From positions 1 through 64,000 of the forward strand of contig NZ_FQVO01000002.1 of assembly GCF_900129385.1 (NCBI RefSeq): a stretch of DNA of 64,000 nt, in the 5' to 3' direction. Within the stretch, counting starts at the first letter, position 1, and the number at the start of each line of letters is the position of its first letter. This document shows positions 15,762 to 24,705 of the stretch, piece after piece. The notes beneath the pieces are model-generated. The model did no database searches. It was not told where the DNA came from and saw only the letters and a program-made list of their open reading frames with translations. The translations under genes were made by a program, and so were the position numbers. Source of the stretch: Chryseobacterium takakiae (GTDB lineage: Bacteria; Bacteroidota; Bacteroidia; Flavobacteriales; Weeksellaceae).

Positions 15762-16832
15762 TTATTGGTTTAATTTGTCTTTAAAATCATCGATTCTGAA
15801 ATCCGTGACTGCATTTCCTTTTTCAATTTTCTCTTTTGAATAAAGCCGGAAATCATTTTCCGTTTTTTCCAGAAGATAATCGTAAGGCCCCACATGAGAT
15901 ATTAATTTAACCAAGACCGGGGAAATCTCAAGGCAAATGAAAAGCCCCATAATAAAGGCTGCTGCCAGTCCGATAATGGCAGAATTTTTTCCCAGTTCAT
16001 CCAAAGCCTGAAGTCTTGCCGCAAAACCATTGAATTTGTCCTCAAAAGTTTCGGTAGATTTTCTTTCCGTTTCGAGATTGGTGTAGACTTTAGAGATTTC
16101 CTTATCAAGATATTCCAGCCGTGGAGCAACCTGTTTCTGGTAGTTTTCGAGATCCTGCCGTCTTTGTTCTTTCAGTTCCTGCTTACGTTTGGCATTTGGC
16201 CCGAATCCTTCTTTCCCGCTGGTAAGTCCGGACTGTTTTCCTAAAATTTCTTTCTCAAGTTCTACAGAAGCAGAATCATAGGATTTTTGGTAACCGGCAA
16301 TTTTCTCGGTAATCTGTTTTTTTTCGGTTTCAAAAGGTCCGCTTTGCTGTAGAATTCTTCCGTTCATTTCGCCCTGAAGCTGCTTCTTATTTCTTTGAAT
16401 AATGGTGTTCAATTGTTTATTGACTTCTTTTTCAAAGATTTTAAGTTCTAAAGGTTTAGAAATAATAATTCCTAAGAAAGTAGCCAGAACCAATCTGGGA
16501 ATGGCCATTAATGCCTGATTCCACCAGGTACCGGTTTTTTTAATCGAAGAAACAATGTACCGGTCCAGGTTGAAAATCATTAATCCCCACAAAACACCAA
16601 AGCCAATGGCTGTCCAGATATTGTCAAATACGGTATACATGGCATAACCTGCAGAAAGCGTTGCAAAAACAGCAGTGAATAGTACAATTCCGCCGATCCC
16701 TGCAAATTTATTCCATTCGCTGGGGGTTTTACGTAAAATGTGAATGTTTCCTCCGGAGCAGACCATCAGAAACTTCTGGAACCAATTTATTTTATGATTC
16801 GCCTGATTTATAGTTTGTTGATTATTTTTCAT
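15762..16832 (-). CDS. DUF4407 inner-membrane protein with coiled coil
   Basis: A protein of about 356 residues with four predicted membrane segments and a long helical region. From the ATG start, membrane segments lie at about 45-65, 72-92, 108-128 and 275-300. Between the third and fourth is a charged Glu/Lys/Gln-rich coiled coil (about 140-265) expected in the periplasm or cytoplasm. The Bacteroidota family is DUF4407; function unknown. I chose ATG at 16832 because the upstream in-frame TTG at 16850 is part of the promoter -7 box (16848-16855) and would not be transcribed. No operon partners. Confidence 0.83.
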   Translation of the reverse strand: MKNNQQTINQANHKINWFQKFLMVCSGGNIHILRKTPSEWNKFAGIGGIVLFTAVFATLSAGYAMYTVFDNIWTAIGFGVLWGLMIFNLDRYIVSSIKKTGTWWNQALMAIPRLVLATFLGIIISKPLELKIFEKEVNKQLNTIIQRNKKQLQGEMNGRILQQSGPFETEKKQITEKIAGYQKSYDSASVELEKEILGKQSGLTSGKEGFGPNAKRKQELKEQRRQDLENYQKQVAPRLEYLDKEISKVYTNLETERKSTETFEDKFNGFAARLQALDELGKNSAIIGLAAAFIMGLFICLEISPVLVKLISHVGPYDYLLEKTENDFRLYSKEKIEKGNAVTDFRIDDFKDKLNQ

Positions 16833-16847
16833 AACAGAAAATTTATA

Positions 16848-16855
16848 CAAATGTA
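16848..16855 (-). promoter_or_regulatory. -7 box of the DUF4407 gene
   Basis: Minus-strand TACATTTG, with TTG at 16872-16874 sixteen bases upstream. The box overlaps a spurious in-frame TTG start. Confidence 0.65.
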
Positions 16856-17001
16856 CTACTAAAAACTATACCAATGTAAAAGATAGTATTATGTTTTACC
16901 AAGTATAACGTTTCGTAAGCTTATTGTGTTGTTATTCAGGGAATTAAAATTATTCGATAAAAATTCTTATCTTTAAATATCAATCACAATAAACAACTAT
17001 T

Positions 17002-17412
17002 ATGAAAAATGTAATCAGCCTTTCGGTGCTATGCCTTACACTGGCTTTAACTTCATGCAGCAAAGAGAAAACAGTAGATGATGATCTGAAGGAAGTAGCG
17101 GCTAATATCAACAAAACAACGCCTCAGAATTTAGCAGATGGAGTAAGACTGGACAGTGTATCTGCGCAGCCGGGAAAAATTTTCAAATACAATTATACTT
17201 TAACTGATGACGAGAAAGAAAGTGTAACGCCCGAACAGATTGAAACTTTCAAAACCAGTGCTAAAGAAGGCGCTTTACGAGTTATCAAAACGTCTCCGGA
17301 CATTAAAGAATTCCGTGATAATGATGTAACCATGGTATATACGTATTACGATAAAAACGGAAAGCCCACAGCCGATTTTAAAATTACGCCTGCGGAATAC
17401 AAATCAAAATAA
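17002..17412 (+). CDS. hypothetical lipoprotein
   Basis: A 136-residue lipoprotein with signal peptide ISLSVLCLTLALTSC; Cys19 is the lipid site. The mature part is charged, with no motif I recognise: a segment FKYNYTLTDDEKESVTPEQI and a C-terminal VTMVYTYYDKNGKPTADFKI that looks like a small beta domain. It is probably anchored in the periplasm or outer membrane. Single gene, convergent to ruvC, sharing a bidirectional terminator with it. Confidence 0.83.
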   Translation: MKNVISLSVLCLTLALTSCSKEKTVDDDLKEVAANINKTTPQNLADGVRLDSVSAQPGKIFKYNYTLTDDEKESVTPEQIETFKTSAKEGALRVIKTSPDIKEFRDNDVTMVYTYYDKNGKPTADFKITPAEYKSK

Positions 17413-17418
17413 AAACAA

Positions 17419-17455
17419 TATCCCACAGATTGATAAGAGCTGTGGGATAATTTAT
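17419..17455. terminator. bidirectional terminator
   Basis: TATCCCACAG (17419-17428) pairs with CTGTGGGATA (17440-17449), with T-rich DNA on the plus strand and AT-rich DNA on the other side. It lies between the lipoprotein gene and the stop of ruvC. Confidence 0.7.
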
Positions 17456-18006
17456 TTTAAACGGTCGGGATTTTGTTTAAGAAAACTTTCCCAACCGGTG
17501 TAGGATTTTGTATCGGTGATCGTTCCGGAATTGAAATGGTGACAAACGGCAACAGCCAGACCATCAGATGCATCAAGATATTTGGTCGGGAATTCTTTTA
17601 AATTAAGAAGGCTTTGCAGCATTCCGGCAACCTGTTCTTTGCTGGCGTTTCCGTTTCCTGTGATCGCCATTTTTATTTTTTTCGGTGAATATTCCGTAAT
17701 CGGTATATTTCTGTGAAGGCTTGCCGCCATCGCGACACCCTGCGCTCTTCCCAGCTTCAGCATACTCTGGACATTCTTTCCGAAGAAGGGTGCTTCCAGA
17801 GCTACTTCATCCGGATGGAATTCATCAATCAGCGCTAAGGTTTTATCGAAAATATATTTCAGCTTGGTTTCGTGATTGGGATATTTCTTGAGCAGCAATT
17901 CATGAATGGATATCATTTCCATTTTACCTTTTTTTACGGAAATAATACCAAAACCCATCACGGTAGTTCCGGGGTCGATTCCTAAAATTATTTTCTCTGC
18001 AATCAT
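17452..18006 (-). CDS. ruvC: Holliday junction resolvase RuvC
   Basis: Endonuclease that cleaves four-way DNA junctions with RuvA and RuvB in recombination repair. The 184 residues fit the family. Acidic catalytic residues are seen in ILGIDPGTTVMGFGII (first Asp), VALEAPFFGKNVQSMLKLG (Glu, then the DNA-contact loop), and DASDGLAVAVCHH (the last Asp pair). A -7 box at 18012-18019 lies almost at the ATG, suggesting a nearly leaderless mRNA. Confidence 0.95.
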   Translation of the reverse strand: MIAEKIILGIDPGTTVMGFGIISVKKGKMEMISIHELLLKKYPNHETKLKYIFDKTLALIDEFHPDEVALEAPFFGKNVQSMLKLGRAQGVAMAASLHRNIPITEYSPKKIKMAITGNGNASKEQVAGMLQSLLNLKEFPTKYLDASDGLAVAVCHHFNSGTITDTKSYTGWESFLKQNPDRLK

Positions 18007-18011
18007 CGGTT

Positions 18012-18019
18012 CAAAGATA
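18012..18019 (-). promoter_or_regulatory. possible -7 box of ruvC
   Basis: Minus-strand TATCTTTG ending five bases before the ruvC ATG. Confidence 0.5.
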
Positions 18020-18064
18020 TGACTTTCCTCTGATCTTTGGACTCATAAATCCCATTAAACATAA

Positions 18065-18589
18065 TTACAGCATTAACTTTTTTTCTGCTATGGGAAGCCA
18101 CTGCTGATCGTGGCGAAGCAAGATAATTTTATCGACTAAAAATTTAGTTTTATATTTTTTGTCTTGGTATACTTCCCAGGCTTTAAGGTAGTTTTCCCAA
18201 CTGAGGTCTCTGTAACCGACGGTCATATGAGGATTGAAAGAATAATCCATAAAATTAAATATTGCTTTTACTTTTTGATAAAGCATTTTCAGTTGCTCAT
18301 TGTTCTCGGGTTTTACATAGATCACCGGATTTTTAGGATTTACGAAACTTCCGAATCCGTTGAGCACGATTTCGAATGGTGACAAATGTGTGTCGATTTT
18401 CTGAAAAGCCTTGTGAATATCGGCTTCTAGATTCACTTCCCGTGAAAAAGGGGGAAACAGTGTAATATGAGCTTCATTTTTTAATGCTTTCGAACTTTCA
18501 TACTTGACTGCGAAATCCAGCTTAAATTCTTTGATCTCATCAATAATATGTTGAGGTGGATATATTGCTATGAAGTAAAGTTTTTTCAT
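18065..18589 (-). CDS. 2'-5' RNA ligase / 2H phosphoesterase family protein
   Basis: A 174-residue protein of the 2H phosphoesterase superfamily. The two HxT signatures are visible: AHITLFPPF (about residue 42) and PHMTVGYRD (about 120). Related enzymes open 2',3'-cyclic phosphates or join tRNA halves with 2'-5' linkage in vitro; the in vivo substrate here is unknown. Spacing of the two motifs (about 80 residues) and total length are normal. It is followed by ruvC on the same strand after 58 bases and lies divergently from the PadR gene, with only 67 bases between the starts. Confidence 0.88.
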   Translation of the reverse strand: MKKLYFIAIYPPQHIIDEIKEFKLDFAVKYESSKALKNEAHITLFPPFSREVNLEADIHKAFQKIDTHLSPFEIVLNGFGSFVNPKNPVIYVKPENNEQLKMLYQKVKAIFNFMDYSFNPHMTVGYRDLSWENYLKAWEVYQDKKYKTKFLVDKIILLRHDQQWLPIAEKKLML

Positions 18590-18620
18590 TAAGTAAAATT
18601 AAAATAATAAAAGAAGTATT

Positions 18621-18649
18621 TATACATAAGAAAATTATGTATAAATTTG
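18621..18649 (+). promoter_or_regulatory. padR promoter with 9-bp palindromic operator
   Basis: TATACATAA (18621-18629) and TTATGTATA (18635-18643) form a perfect 9-bp inverted repeat with a 5-base spacer. The right arm runs into the -7 box TAAATTTG (18642-18649). A dimeric winged-helix repressor bound here would block the promoter, so autoregulation by the PadR protein encoded just downstream is likely. Confidence 0.7.
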
Positions 18650-18656
18650 TGTAAAA

Positions 18657-18989
18657 TTGCATGTATTGAAAAACAACAGTCTTTATAAAGGTACCCTTCA
18701 GAATATTATTCTTAAGCTATTGGCAAAAGAAGTCAAAATGTATGGTTATCAGATTACACAAAGGGCAAAAGAGCTTACAAAAGGAGAGCTTGAGATGACT
18801 GAAGGCGCTCTTTATCCGCTTTTGCACAAGTTGGAAGCTGAAGGAATGATTAGTTCCGAAATTCAAAAGGCGAACGGAAGAGACCGTAAATATTATCTTT
18901 TAACAGATAAAGGGAAAAGGCAGCAGATACAGCAGGAGGAAGACATGAAAAGTTATTTATTTAATCTGAATACGATTTTTAATAGTTGA
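18657..18989 (+). CDS. PadR family transcriptional regulator
   Basis: A 110-residue winged-helix repressor of the PadR group. The DNA-binding domain spans residues 9-95: LYKGTLQNIILKLLAKE, KMYGYQITQRA, MTEGALYPLLHKLEAEGMIS (recognition helix and wing) and RDRKYYLLTDKGKRQ. No ATG is available; TTG at 18657 or 18666 must serve as start, and the second would give a more typical N-terminus. The promoter carries a palindrome suitable for autoregulation. The membrane protein gene 65 bases downstream is a common companion of PadR genes and is probably co-transcribed. Confidence 0.9.
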   Translation: MHVLKNNSLYKGTLQNIILKLLAKEVKMYGYQITQRAKELTKGELEMTEGALYPLLHKLEAEGMISSEIQKANGRDRKYYLLTDKGKRQQIQQEEDMKSYLFNLNTIFNS

Positions 18990-19054
18990 TGATCTGATAT
19001 GTTTATTAAATTCATTAAAAGTATACAATTTATAACTGATAAAACTTACTTGTT

Positions 19055-19672
19055 ATGATAACCAAAGCCCAGGAACATCAGGTTGAATTATACTTGCGTT
19101 CAAGAAAACTTTATTCGCAGTTGTATCATGAAGTGAAAGATCATTTTATCTCACAGATTTCGCATCTTATGAATGAAAAATCCATAAGTTTTCAGGAAGC
19201 TTTTCTGGAAACAAAAATCAGCTGGAAAAATGAACTGGAAATGGTAAGAGCAGATATGTTTTCTTTCAAAAAGATCACAAGAATTGAAAAAGTTGTTTTA
19301 CAGCAGCAATTCCGCAAGATGAACATTATTTCGGTTTTGTTTTCGGCTGGAACTTTTGTATTGCTGATGGTACAGTCAGAGTTATTTACGATATTACAAA
19401 TATTGCTATTGCTGAGCTGGATGGTATTGCTCGCAAATAGTTTTATAACAGGAAAAATGAAGTTTTCAAATTATATGATGCTAAGTTTTCATCCTTTATT
19501 GGTCAGGAATATTTTGATGGCAGCAGCAGTAATTTTAATTGTCGGTGCCCTGAAATACGATTATCATGAAATTGCAGATTTACAGATTTCTAAATTGTTT
19601 TTGGTGTACTGTGTAACTGTTCAGCTACAGCTGATGTATTTCAATTCAAAGAAAATAAATGTTTTAATATAA
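19055..19672 (+). CDS. PadR-associated membrane protein
   Basis: A 205-residue protein of unknown function. The first 85 residues are cytoplasmic and helical (EHQVELYLRSRKLYSQLYHE; then a segment KSISFQEAFLETKISW resembling the cytoplasmic DUF1700/DUF1048-like modules found beside PadR regulators). About 90-195 contains four hydrophobic membrane segments (MNIISVLFSAGTFVLLM, LQILLLLSWMVLLANSF, NILMAAAVILIVGALKY, LFLVYCVTVQLQLMYF). PadR plus a small membrane protein often senses envelope stress in other bacteria; that role is inferred here. Confidence 0.78.
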   Translation: MITKAQEHQVELYLRSRKLYSQLYHEVKDHFISQISHLMNEKSISFQEAFLETKISWKNELEMVRADMFSFKKITRIEKVVLQQQFRKMNIISVLFSAGTFVLLMVQSELFTILQILLLLSWMVLLANSFITGKMKFSNYMMLSFHPLLVRNILMAAAVILIVGALKYDYHEIADLQISKLFLVYCVTVQLQLMYFNSKKINVLI

Positions 19673-19745
19673 AATATAGAAATGATTAGTTTTTTGAACA
19701 ACAGCAAAACTTTTAATAAAAAAAAATTCCAGGTTTTTCTGGAGG

Positions 19746-20459
19746 TTAATTATTTAAAACCAGATCGGAGAACCAAAAAACGTATTCACCCTCCTCACTT
19801 TCGGTGTCAGATTTTGGTTTTGGATATGTTTTCTTTACGGTCTCACCAATATGGAATAAAACCGGACTTTTAAAAATCGGGCCATCGAAGGTGAAGGTGT
19901 GAAACTCGCCGTTTTCTCCGCAAGGATCTACATTGCCGGGTAAATCTTTAATAAAATCCTGATCAATAATTCTTCCCGCAAAACTTTTGTCAAGGTATGT
20001 TTCATTAACGCAGGTCACAATCGTTTTAAATTCCAAATCCAGAAATTCCTGAATCAGTTCGGTAGTATTTTTTTTCCATAAAGGAAAAACCGCCTTCATT
20101 CCGACAGCCTCCAATTGTTCTTCACGGTATTTTTTAAGATCTTCTAAGAAAATATCCCCGAAAATAGAATAGGTAACACCCTTAGCTTTTATGCCAGTCA
20201 TGGTTTTGCTCATGATGTTGCGGTACTCTTCCATAGTAGGCTCTTTCGGCAGTTCCATTTTGATGAGCGGAAATCCTAAACTTTCAGCTTGTTTTTCCAG
20301 CAAAGAAACAGGGACGCCGTGCATAGAAATTCTCTGAAATTCTTTATTGATGCTTGTCAGTAAAGAGATAATTTCAAATTGGTCTTCTCTCAGAATTTTA
20401 TATAAAGCTAAAGCAGAATCTTTTCCGCTGCTCCAGTTGAAAATGGCTTTGGGCTTCAT
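19746..20459 (-). CDS. ATP-pyrophosphatase of the Dph6 (diphthine-ammonia ligase) family
   Basis: A 237-residue PP-loop ATPase: KAIFNWSSGKDSALALYKIL (residues 4-23) contains the SSGKDS ATP-pyrophosphate loop. Later segments GVTYSIFGDIFLEDLKKYRE and VNETYLDKSFAGRIID fit the DUF71/Dph6 fold. The eukaryotic member amidates diphthine on EF-2; bacteria have no diphthamide, so the bacterial substrate is not known. The downstream part DPCGENGEFHTFTFDGP is conserved in this family. The start is clear at MKPKAIFNWS. Confidence 0.88.
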   Translation of the reverse strand: MKPKAIFNWSSGKDSALALYKILREDQFEIISLLTSINKEFQRISMHGVPVSLLEKQAESLGFPLIKMELPKEPTMEEYRNIMSKTMTGIKAKGVTYSIFGDIFLEDLKKYREEQLEAVGMKAVFPLWKKNTTELIQEFLDLEFKTIVTCVNETYLDKSFAGRIIDQDFIKDLPGNVDPCGENGEFHTFTFDGPIFKSPVLFHIGETVKKTYPKPKSDTESEEGEYVFWFSDLVLNN

Positions 20460-20482
20460 TTGAATATAACCTTCAAGATTAA

Positions 20483-20680
20483 CTATTTATTATCCGGTTT
20501 TCCAAAATTATTCAGTTCACTGGGTTCGATCTTGTTTTTTTCAGCTTCCTGCCTTTTTTGTAAATCTTGAGTATTTCTGTTCATGTCACTCGTATGCGTT
20601 TTATCCATCGGGTATGATTTGCAGCTTTTTAAGAATAGTAAAGCGGAAATAGTAAGAGTGATCAAGAAAAATCCTTTCAT
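20483..20680 (-). CDS. small hypothetical lipoprotein
   Basis: About 65 residues when started at the internal ATG (20680): MKGFFLITLTISALLFLKSC is a clean lipoprotein signal with Cys20. The mature peptide is only 45 residues, hydrophilic, rich in K, E, N and Q. An upstream frame start at 20722 would add 14 hydrophobic residues and spoil the signal. It precedes the Dph6-like gene on the same strand with 23 bases between. Function unknown. Confidence 0.68.
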   Translation of the reverse strand: MKGFFLITLTISALLFLKSCKSYPMDKTHTSDMNRNTQDLQKRQEAEKNKIEPSELNNFGKPDNK

Positions 20681-20730
20681 AAAGTTTTTAAGATATATTA
20701 TTATTAAAATACGGAAAGTCAAAAATACAA

Positions 20731-20760
20731 AAACCTCAAAGAAAATCCTTGAGGTTTATT
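20731..20760 (-). terminator. icmF terminator
   Basis: AACCTCAA pairs perfectly with TTGAGGTT. On the minus strand the stem is followed by TTTTTGTATTTTTG. Confidence 0.82.
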
Positions 20761-20803
20761 TATTAATACGTTTAGTAGTCAATAATTGTCTACGGCACAG
20801 CCG

Positions 20804-23800
20804 TTACATATTTCTTCTGTACTTACCGCCTACTTCAAACAAAGCATTGGTGATTTGTCCCAAAGAACAGTACTTTACGGCATCCATCATCACTTCGAAT
20901 AAATTTTGCTGATTGATTGCTGCGTGCTGTAAAGTTTTTAAAGCTTCTTCGGACTTTTCATTATTAGATTTTTGGAAATTATGAAGCATTTCAATCTGGA
21001 ACTGTTTTTCTTCCTCTGTTGAACGGATCACTTCTCCCGGACGAACCGTTGGCGACCCGTCTTTTCCTAAGAACGTATTCACTCCGATGATCGGGTATTC
21101 TCCCGTATGCTTTAACCATTCATAATGCATTGATTCCTCTTGGATTTTTGAGCGCTGATACATGGTTTCCATGGCACCAAGAACACCGCCTCTTTCCGTA
21201 ATTCTGTCGAATTCCGCATATACTGCTTCTTCCACCAAATCCGTTAATTCTTCAATAATAAACGAACCCTGAAGCGGATTTTCGTTTTTAGCTAAACCTA
21301 ATTCTTTATTGATGATTAACTGAATTGCCATCGCTCTTCTTACCGATTGTTCGGTAGGAGTTGTGATCGCTTCGTCGTAAGCATTAGTGTGAAGTGAATT
21401 ACAATTGTCATAAATTGCATACAATGCCTGAAGCGTCGTTCTGATATCATTAAAATCAATTTCCTGAGCGTGAAGCGAACGTCCTGAAGTCTGAATATGG
21501 TATTTCAACATCTGGCTTCTTTCATCAGCACCATATTTTAATTTCATTGCTTTTGCCCATATTCTTCTTGCTACACGTCCGATTACCGAATATTCAGGGT
21601 CGATACCATTCGAGAAGAAGAAGGATAGGTTAGGCGCAAAATCATTGATGTCCATTCCTCTTGACAAATAATATTCAACATAAGTGAAACCATTGGCCAA
21701 CGTAAATGCTAACTGAGAAACCGGATTGGCACCCGCTTCTGCAATGTGATACCCGGAAATGGAAACAGAGTAGAAATTTCTTACTTTTTCTTTGATAAAA
21801 TATTCCTGAACGTCGCCCATTAATCTCAATGCAAACTCCGTAGAGAAAATACACGTATTCTGAGCCTGATCTTCTTTTAAAATATCAGCCTGAACGGTTC
21901 CACGAACAGTTGCAATGGTTTTCGCCTTAATTTCAGCATACACATCAGCCGGAATAACTTCGTCACCGGTAATTCCTAATAATTTTAACCCTAAACCATT
22001 ATTGGAAGGAGGCAATTCTCCGTTGTATTTAGGTCTTGCTAAACCTTTATCATCAAATTTTGCTTTTAATACTTCCTCTACTTTAGCCTCAAGCTTATTC
22101 TCAATGATGTATTTTTCAACATTCTGGTCGATGGCCGCATTCATGAAGAAAGCCAAAAGCATTGGCGCAGGCCCGTTGATCGTCATTGAAACGGAAGTCA
22201 GTGCATTCACCAGATCAAATCCTGAATAGAGTTTTTTAGCATCATCCAAAGTGGCTATTGAAACTCCTGCATTTCCGATTTTACCATAAATATCAGGTGG
22301 TAAAGCAGGGTCTTGTCCATATAATGTTACCGAGTCGAAAGCCGTAGATAAACGTTTTGCAGGCATTTCCGCAGAAACATAGTGGAATCTTCTGTTGGTT
22401 CTTTCCGGGCCGCCTTCTCCGGCGAACATTCTTGTCGGATCTTCTCCGGTTCTTTTGAAAGGGTAGATTCCCGCAGTGTAAGGGAAACTTCCCGGAAGAT
22501 TTTCCTGGCCTTTCCATTTAATTAAATCTCCCCAATCATTGTATTTTGGTAATGCAATTTTCGGAATTCTTAGGTGAGAAAGAGATTCTGTTGAGGTTTC
22601 CACTTTAATTTCTTTTCCTCTTACGAAATACGAATAAAACTCTTCGTGAAAAGCTTTTTTCGTATCATCCCAAGTCTTAAGGAAATCAATATTTTCCTGT
22701 TGCAGCTCTTTTTCAGCTTTTTGATATTCTGTATCTAACGTTTCATTGGAAAGGAAATTTTTCACGCCTTCGATGTGATACATTTTTCTTGCCAGTTCAG
22801 CCTGTTTTTCAACAGTCGCATCGTATTGTCTGTTGTTTTCAACAATCTCGGAAAGGTAGCGAACTCTTTTTGGAGGGATGATGGTTACTTCATCTGTAAT
22901 TTCCTGTTCAACAAATGTTTGAAACTGAGGGGCACTGTCACCCTGAGCTTGTCGAAGGGTATCGTTGACTTTAGAAACTAATCTGTTGTATAATTCTGTC
23001 GTTCCGTGGTCGTTGAACTGAGATGCTTTTGTGGCATAAACCGGCATTTCATCCAATGGCTGTTCCCATAATAAATGGTTTCTCTGGAACTGCTTTCTTA
23101 CGGCCTGAAGCGCGTCAAGAGCACCTCTTTTGTCTGATTTATTTAAAGCAACCAAGTCCGCATAATCCAGCATGTCAATTTTTTCCAGCTGTGTGGAAGC
23201 TCCGTATTCCGGAGTCATGACATACATTGAAACATCCGCAAAGTCTGAAACTTCTGAACCGGATTGTCCAATCCCTGAAGTTTCAAGAATGATTACGTCA
23301 GGATGAGCAAGTTTTAAAACATTCAAAGCAGATTGGATAAATGGAGAAACTGAAACGTTGTTTTCTCTCGTTGCCATCGAACGCATATAAACTCTTGGAT
23401 CATTGATCGCGTTCATACGGATTCTGTCGCCCAAAAGTGCACCTCCGGTTTTCTTTTTAGAAGGGTCAATGGAGATGATGGCAATTTTTTTATCCGTATT
23501 GGAACGTAAAAAACGTCTTACCAATTCGTCTGTTAATGAAGATTTTCCAGCTCCACCGGTTCCTGTGATCCCGATGATTGGAATATGGAGATCTTTTGAC
23601 TTCTCGTCTATGGCTTTTACCAGGTCGGGTTTTTCCTCCGAAAAGTTTTCAACGGCGGAGATTATTTTCGCAATGCTTGTAGGATTTTCAAATTGAATTG
23701 AATCTAAGTCATTAACGCCTACTTCTTTTCCGGTAGCAAAGTCGGATTTTTGAACCAGATCATCAATCATTCCCTGAAGTCCGAGCTCACGGCCGTCATC

Positions 23801-24169
23801 CGGAGAATAAATCCGGTCGATCCCGTAATCCATTAACTCTTTAATTTCCTCAGGCAGGATCACGCCGCCGCCGCCGCCGAAGATTTTGATCTGCGGTGAG
23901 TTTTTTTCTCTTAAAAGATCATAGATGTATTTAAAATATTCATTGTGACCGCCTTGATAGGAGGTTAACGCAATAGCATTGGCATCTTCCTGAATAGCCG
24001 TATTTACGACTTCCTCTGCCGATTTATCATGTCCAAGGTGGATGACTTCGCATCCTGTTCCCTGAATGACACGGCGCATGATATTAATTGCAGCATCATG
24101 GCCGTCAAATAATGAAGCGGCCGTTACAATTCTTACTTTGTTTTTAGGAGTATATTTTTGGGTTTCCAT
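20804..24169 (-). CDS. icmF: fused isobutyryl-CoA mutase (IcmF type)
   Basis: An adenosylcobalamin-dependent acyl-CoA mutase of about 1121 residues with its G-protein chaperone built in. Domain order: B12-binding domain (about 10-145, with SLFDGHDAA carrying the cobalt-ligating His24), MeaB-like GTPase (about 195-440, [13 protein letters not shown]-loop, later ALNKSDKRG), linker, and TIM-barrel mutase (about 540-1105; [40 protein letters not shown]). This order and the mutase segment are those of IcmF, which interconverts isobutyryl-CoA and butyryl-CoA (or isovaleryl/pivalyl-CoA), rather than methylmalonyl-CoA mutase. ATG at 24169 is chosen because the upstream TTG at 24199 lies in the -7 box. 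Confidence 0.9.
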   Translation of the reverse strand: METQKYTPKNKVRIVTAASLFDGHDAAINIMRRVIQGTGCEVIHLGHDKSAEEVVNTAIQEDANAIALTSYQGGHNEYFKYIYDLLREKNSPQIKIFGGGGGVILPEEIKELMDYGIDRIYSPDDGRELGLQGMIDDLVQKSDFATGKEVGVNDLDSIQFENPTSIAKIISAVENFSEEKPDLVKAIDEKSKDLHIPIIGITGTGGAGKSSLTDELVRRFLRSNTDKKIAIISIDPSKKKTGGALLGDRIRMNAINDPRVYMRSMATRENNVSVSPFIQSALNVLKLAHPDVIILETSGIGQSGSEVSDFADVSMYVMTPEYGASTQLEKIDMLDYADLVALNKSDKRGALDALQAVRKQFQRNHLLWEQPLDEMPVYATKASQFNDHGTTELYNRLVSKVNDTLRQAQGDSAPQFQTFVEQEITDEVTIIPPKRVRYLSEIVENNRQYDATVEKQAELARKMYHIEGVKNFLSNETLDTEYQKAEKELQQENIDFLKTWDDTKKAFHEEFYSYFVRGKEIKVETSTESLSHLRIPKIALPKYNDWGDLIKWKGQENLPGSFPYTAGIYPFKRTGEDPTRMFAGEGGPERTNRRFHYVSAEMPAKRLSTAFDSVTLYGQDPALPPDIYGKIGNAGVSIATLDDAKKLYSGFDLVNALTSVSMTINGPAPMLLAFFMNAAIDQNVEKYIIENKLEAKVEEVLKAKFDDKGLARPKYNGELPPSNNGLGLKLLGITGDEVIPADVYAEIKAKTIATVRGTVQADILKEDQAQNTCIFSTEFALRLMGDVQEYFIKEKVRNFYSVSISGYHIAEAGANPVSQLAFTLANGFTYVEYYLSRGMDINDFAPNLSFFFSNGIDPEYSVIGRVARRIWAKAMKLKYGADERSQMLKYHIQTSGRSLHAQEIDFNDIRTTLQALYAIYDNCNSLHTNAYDEAITTPTEQSVRRAMAIQLIINKELGLAKNENPLQGSFIIEELTDLVEEAVYAEFDRITERGGVLGAMETMYQRSKIQEESMHYEWLKHTGEYPIIGVNTFLGKDGSPTVRPGEVIRSTEEEKQFQIEMLHNFQKSNNEKSEEALKTLQHAAINQQNLFEVMMDAVKYCSLGQITNALFEVGGKYRRNM

Positions 24170-24196
24170 AAAAAATCTAGAAAATTTCTGAATTTC

Positions 24197-24204
24197 CAAA
24201 TATA
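24197..24204 (-). promoter_or_regulatory. -7 box of icmF
   Basis: Minus-strand TATATTTG, 27 bases upstream of the ATG. Its TTTG creates a false in-frame TTG start at 24199. Confidence 0.6.
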
Positions 24205-24346
24205 ATAATAAAATAACAACCTTTTGTTTGGATATAATATTTTGATTTCTAAATATTTAAGGTTTATTGTTGCTTTTTTTACTTCCTTACACCAAACATT
24301 TGTTAGTCTGTAGAGTCAGGTTTTTAGAATCTCAGATTAATTTCTC

Positions 24347-24355
24347 TACTTTTGC
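24347..24355 (+). promoter_or_regulatory. -7 box of the small membrane protein gene
   Basis: TACTTTTGC matches TAnnTTTGC, 17 bases upstream of the ATG at 24373. It overlaps an in-frame TTG (24352) that is therefore not the start. Confidence 0.65.
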
Positions 24356-24372
24356 ATATTATTATAGATGGT

Positions 24373-24705
24373 ATGAAAAAGGCATTGCTTTATTTTTTAT
24401 TGGGAACGGTTTTAAGTTTTTTAATTAATTATTTTTTTTACAGCTCTGCAAACATAGGGCTTGACATTTATTATGCGTTTGCTTTTGGTTTCGCCTGGGG
24501 AATTGCTTATTATTTAGATACGCCGGATTTTACTTTGGCAAAGAAATTAGGCCTGTCTTTTGTGGCTATGGGAATTTTAGTTCTTATTGGGACTTTGATT
24601 TTTACTCTTGAACTGGCGATTCCTTCCATATTGAAGTTCTCTACGGTTTTTGTAGCCTATTACCTGATTGCAAGCTTCAGAGCTAATAAAACGCTCCGCA
24701 ATTAA
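24373..24705 (+). CDS. small hypothetical membrane protein
   Basis: 110 residues with four hydrophobic segments (ALLYFLLGTVLSFLINYFF, IYYAFAFGFAWGIAYYL, LGLSFVAMGILVLIGTLIF, FSTVFVAYYLIASF) joined by short loops. It is an integral inner-membrane protein with no recognised family and no polar residues suggesting an enzyme. The stop codon overlaps the stop of the convergent DUF3667 gene in TTAA, so the two transcripts must run into each other; no terminator is visible between them. Confidence 0.75.
   Translation: MKKALLYFLLGTVLSFLINYFFYSSANIGLDIYYAFAFGFAWGIAYYLDTPDFTLAKKLGLSFVAMGILVLIGTLIFTLELAIPSILKFSTVFVAYYLIASFRANKTLRN

Noticed and set aside
19682..19873. Open frame of 63 codons on the plus strand after the PadR-associated membrane gene
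   Set aside because: Two thirds of it are antisense to the Dph6-like gene, with no signal or family pattern.
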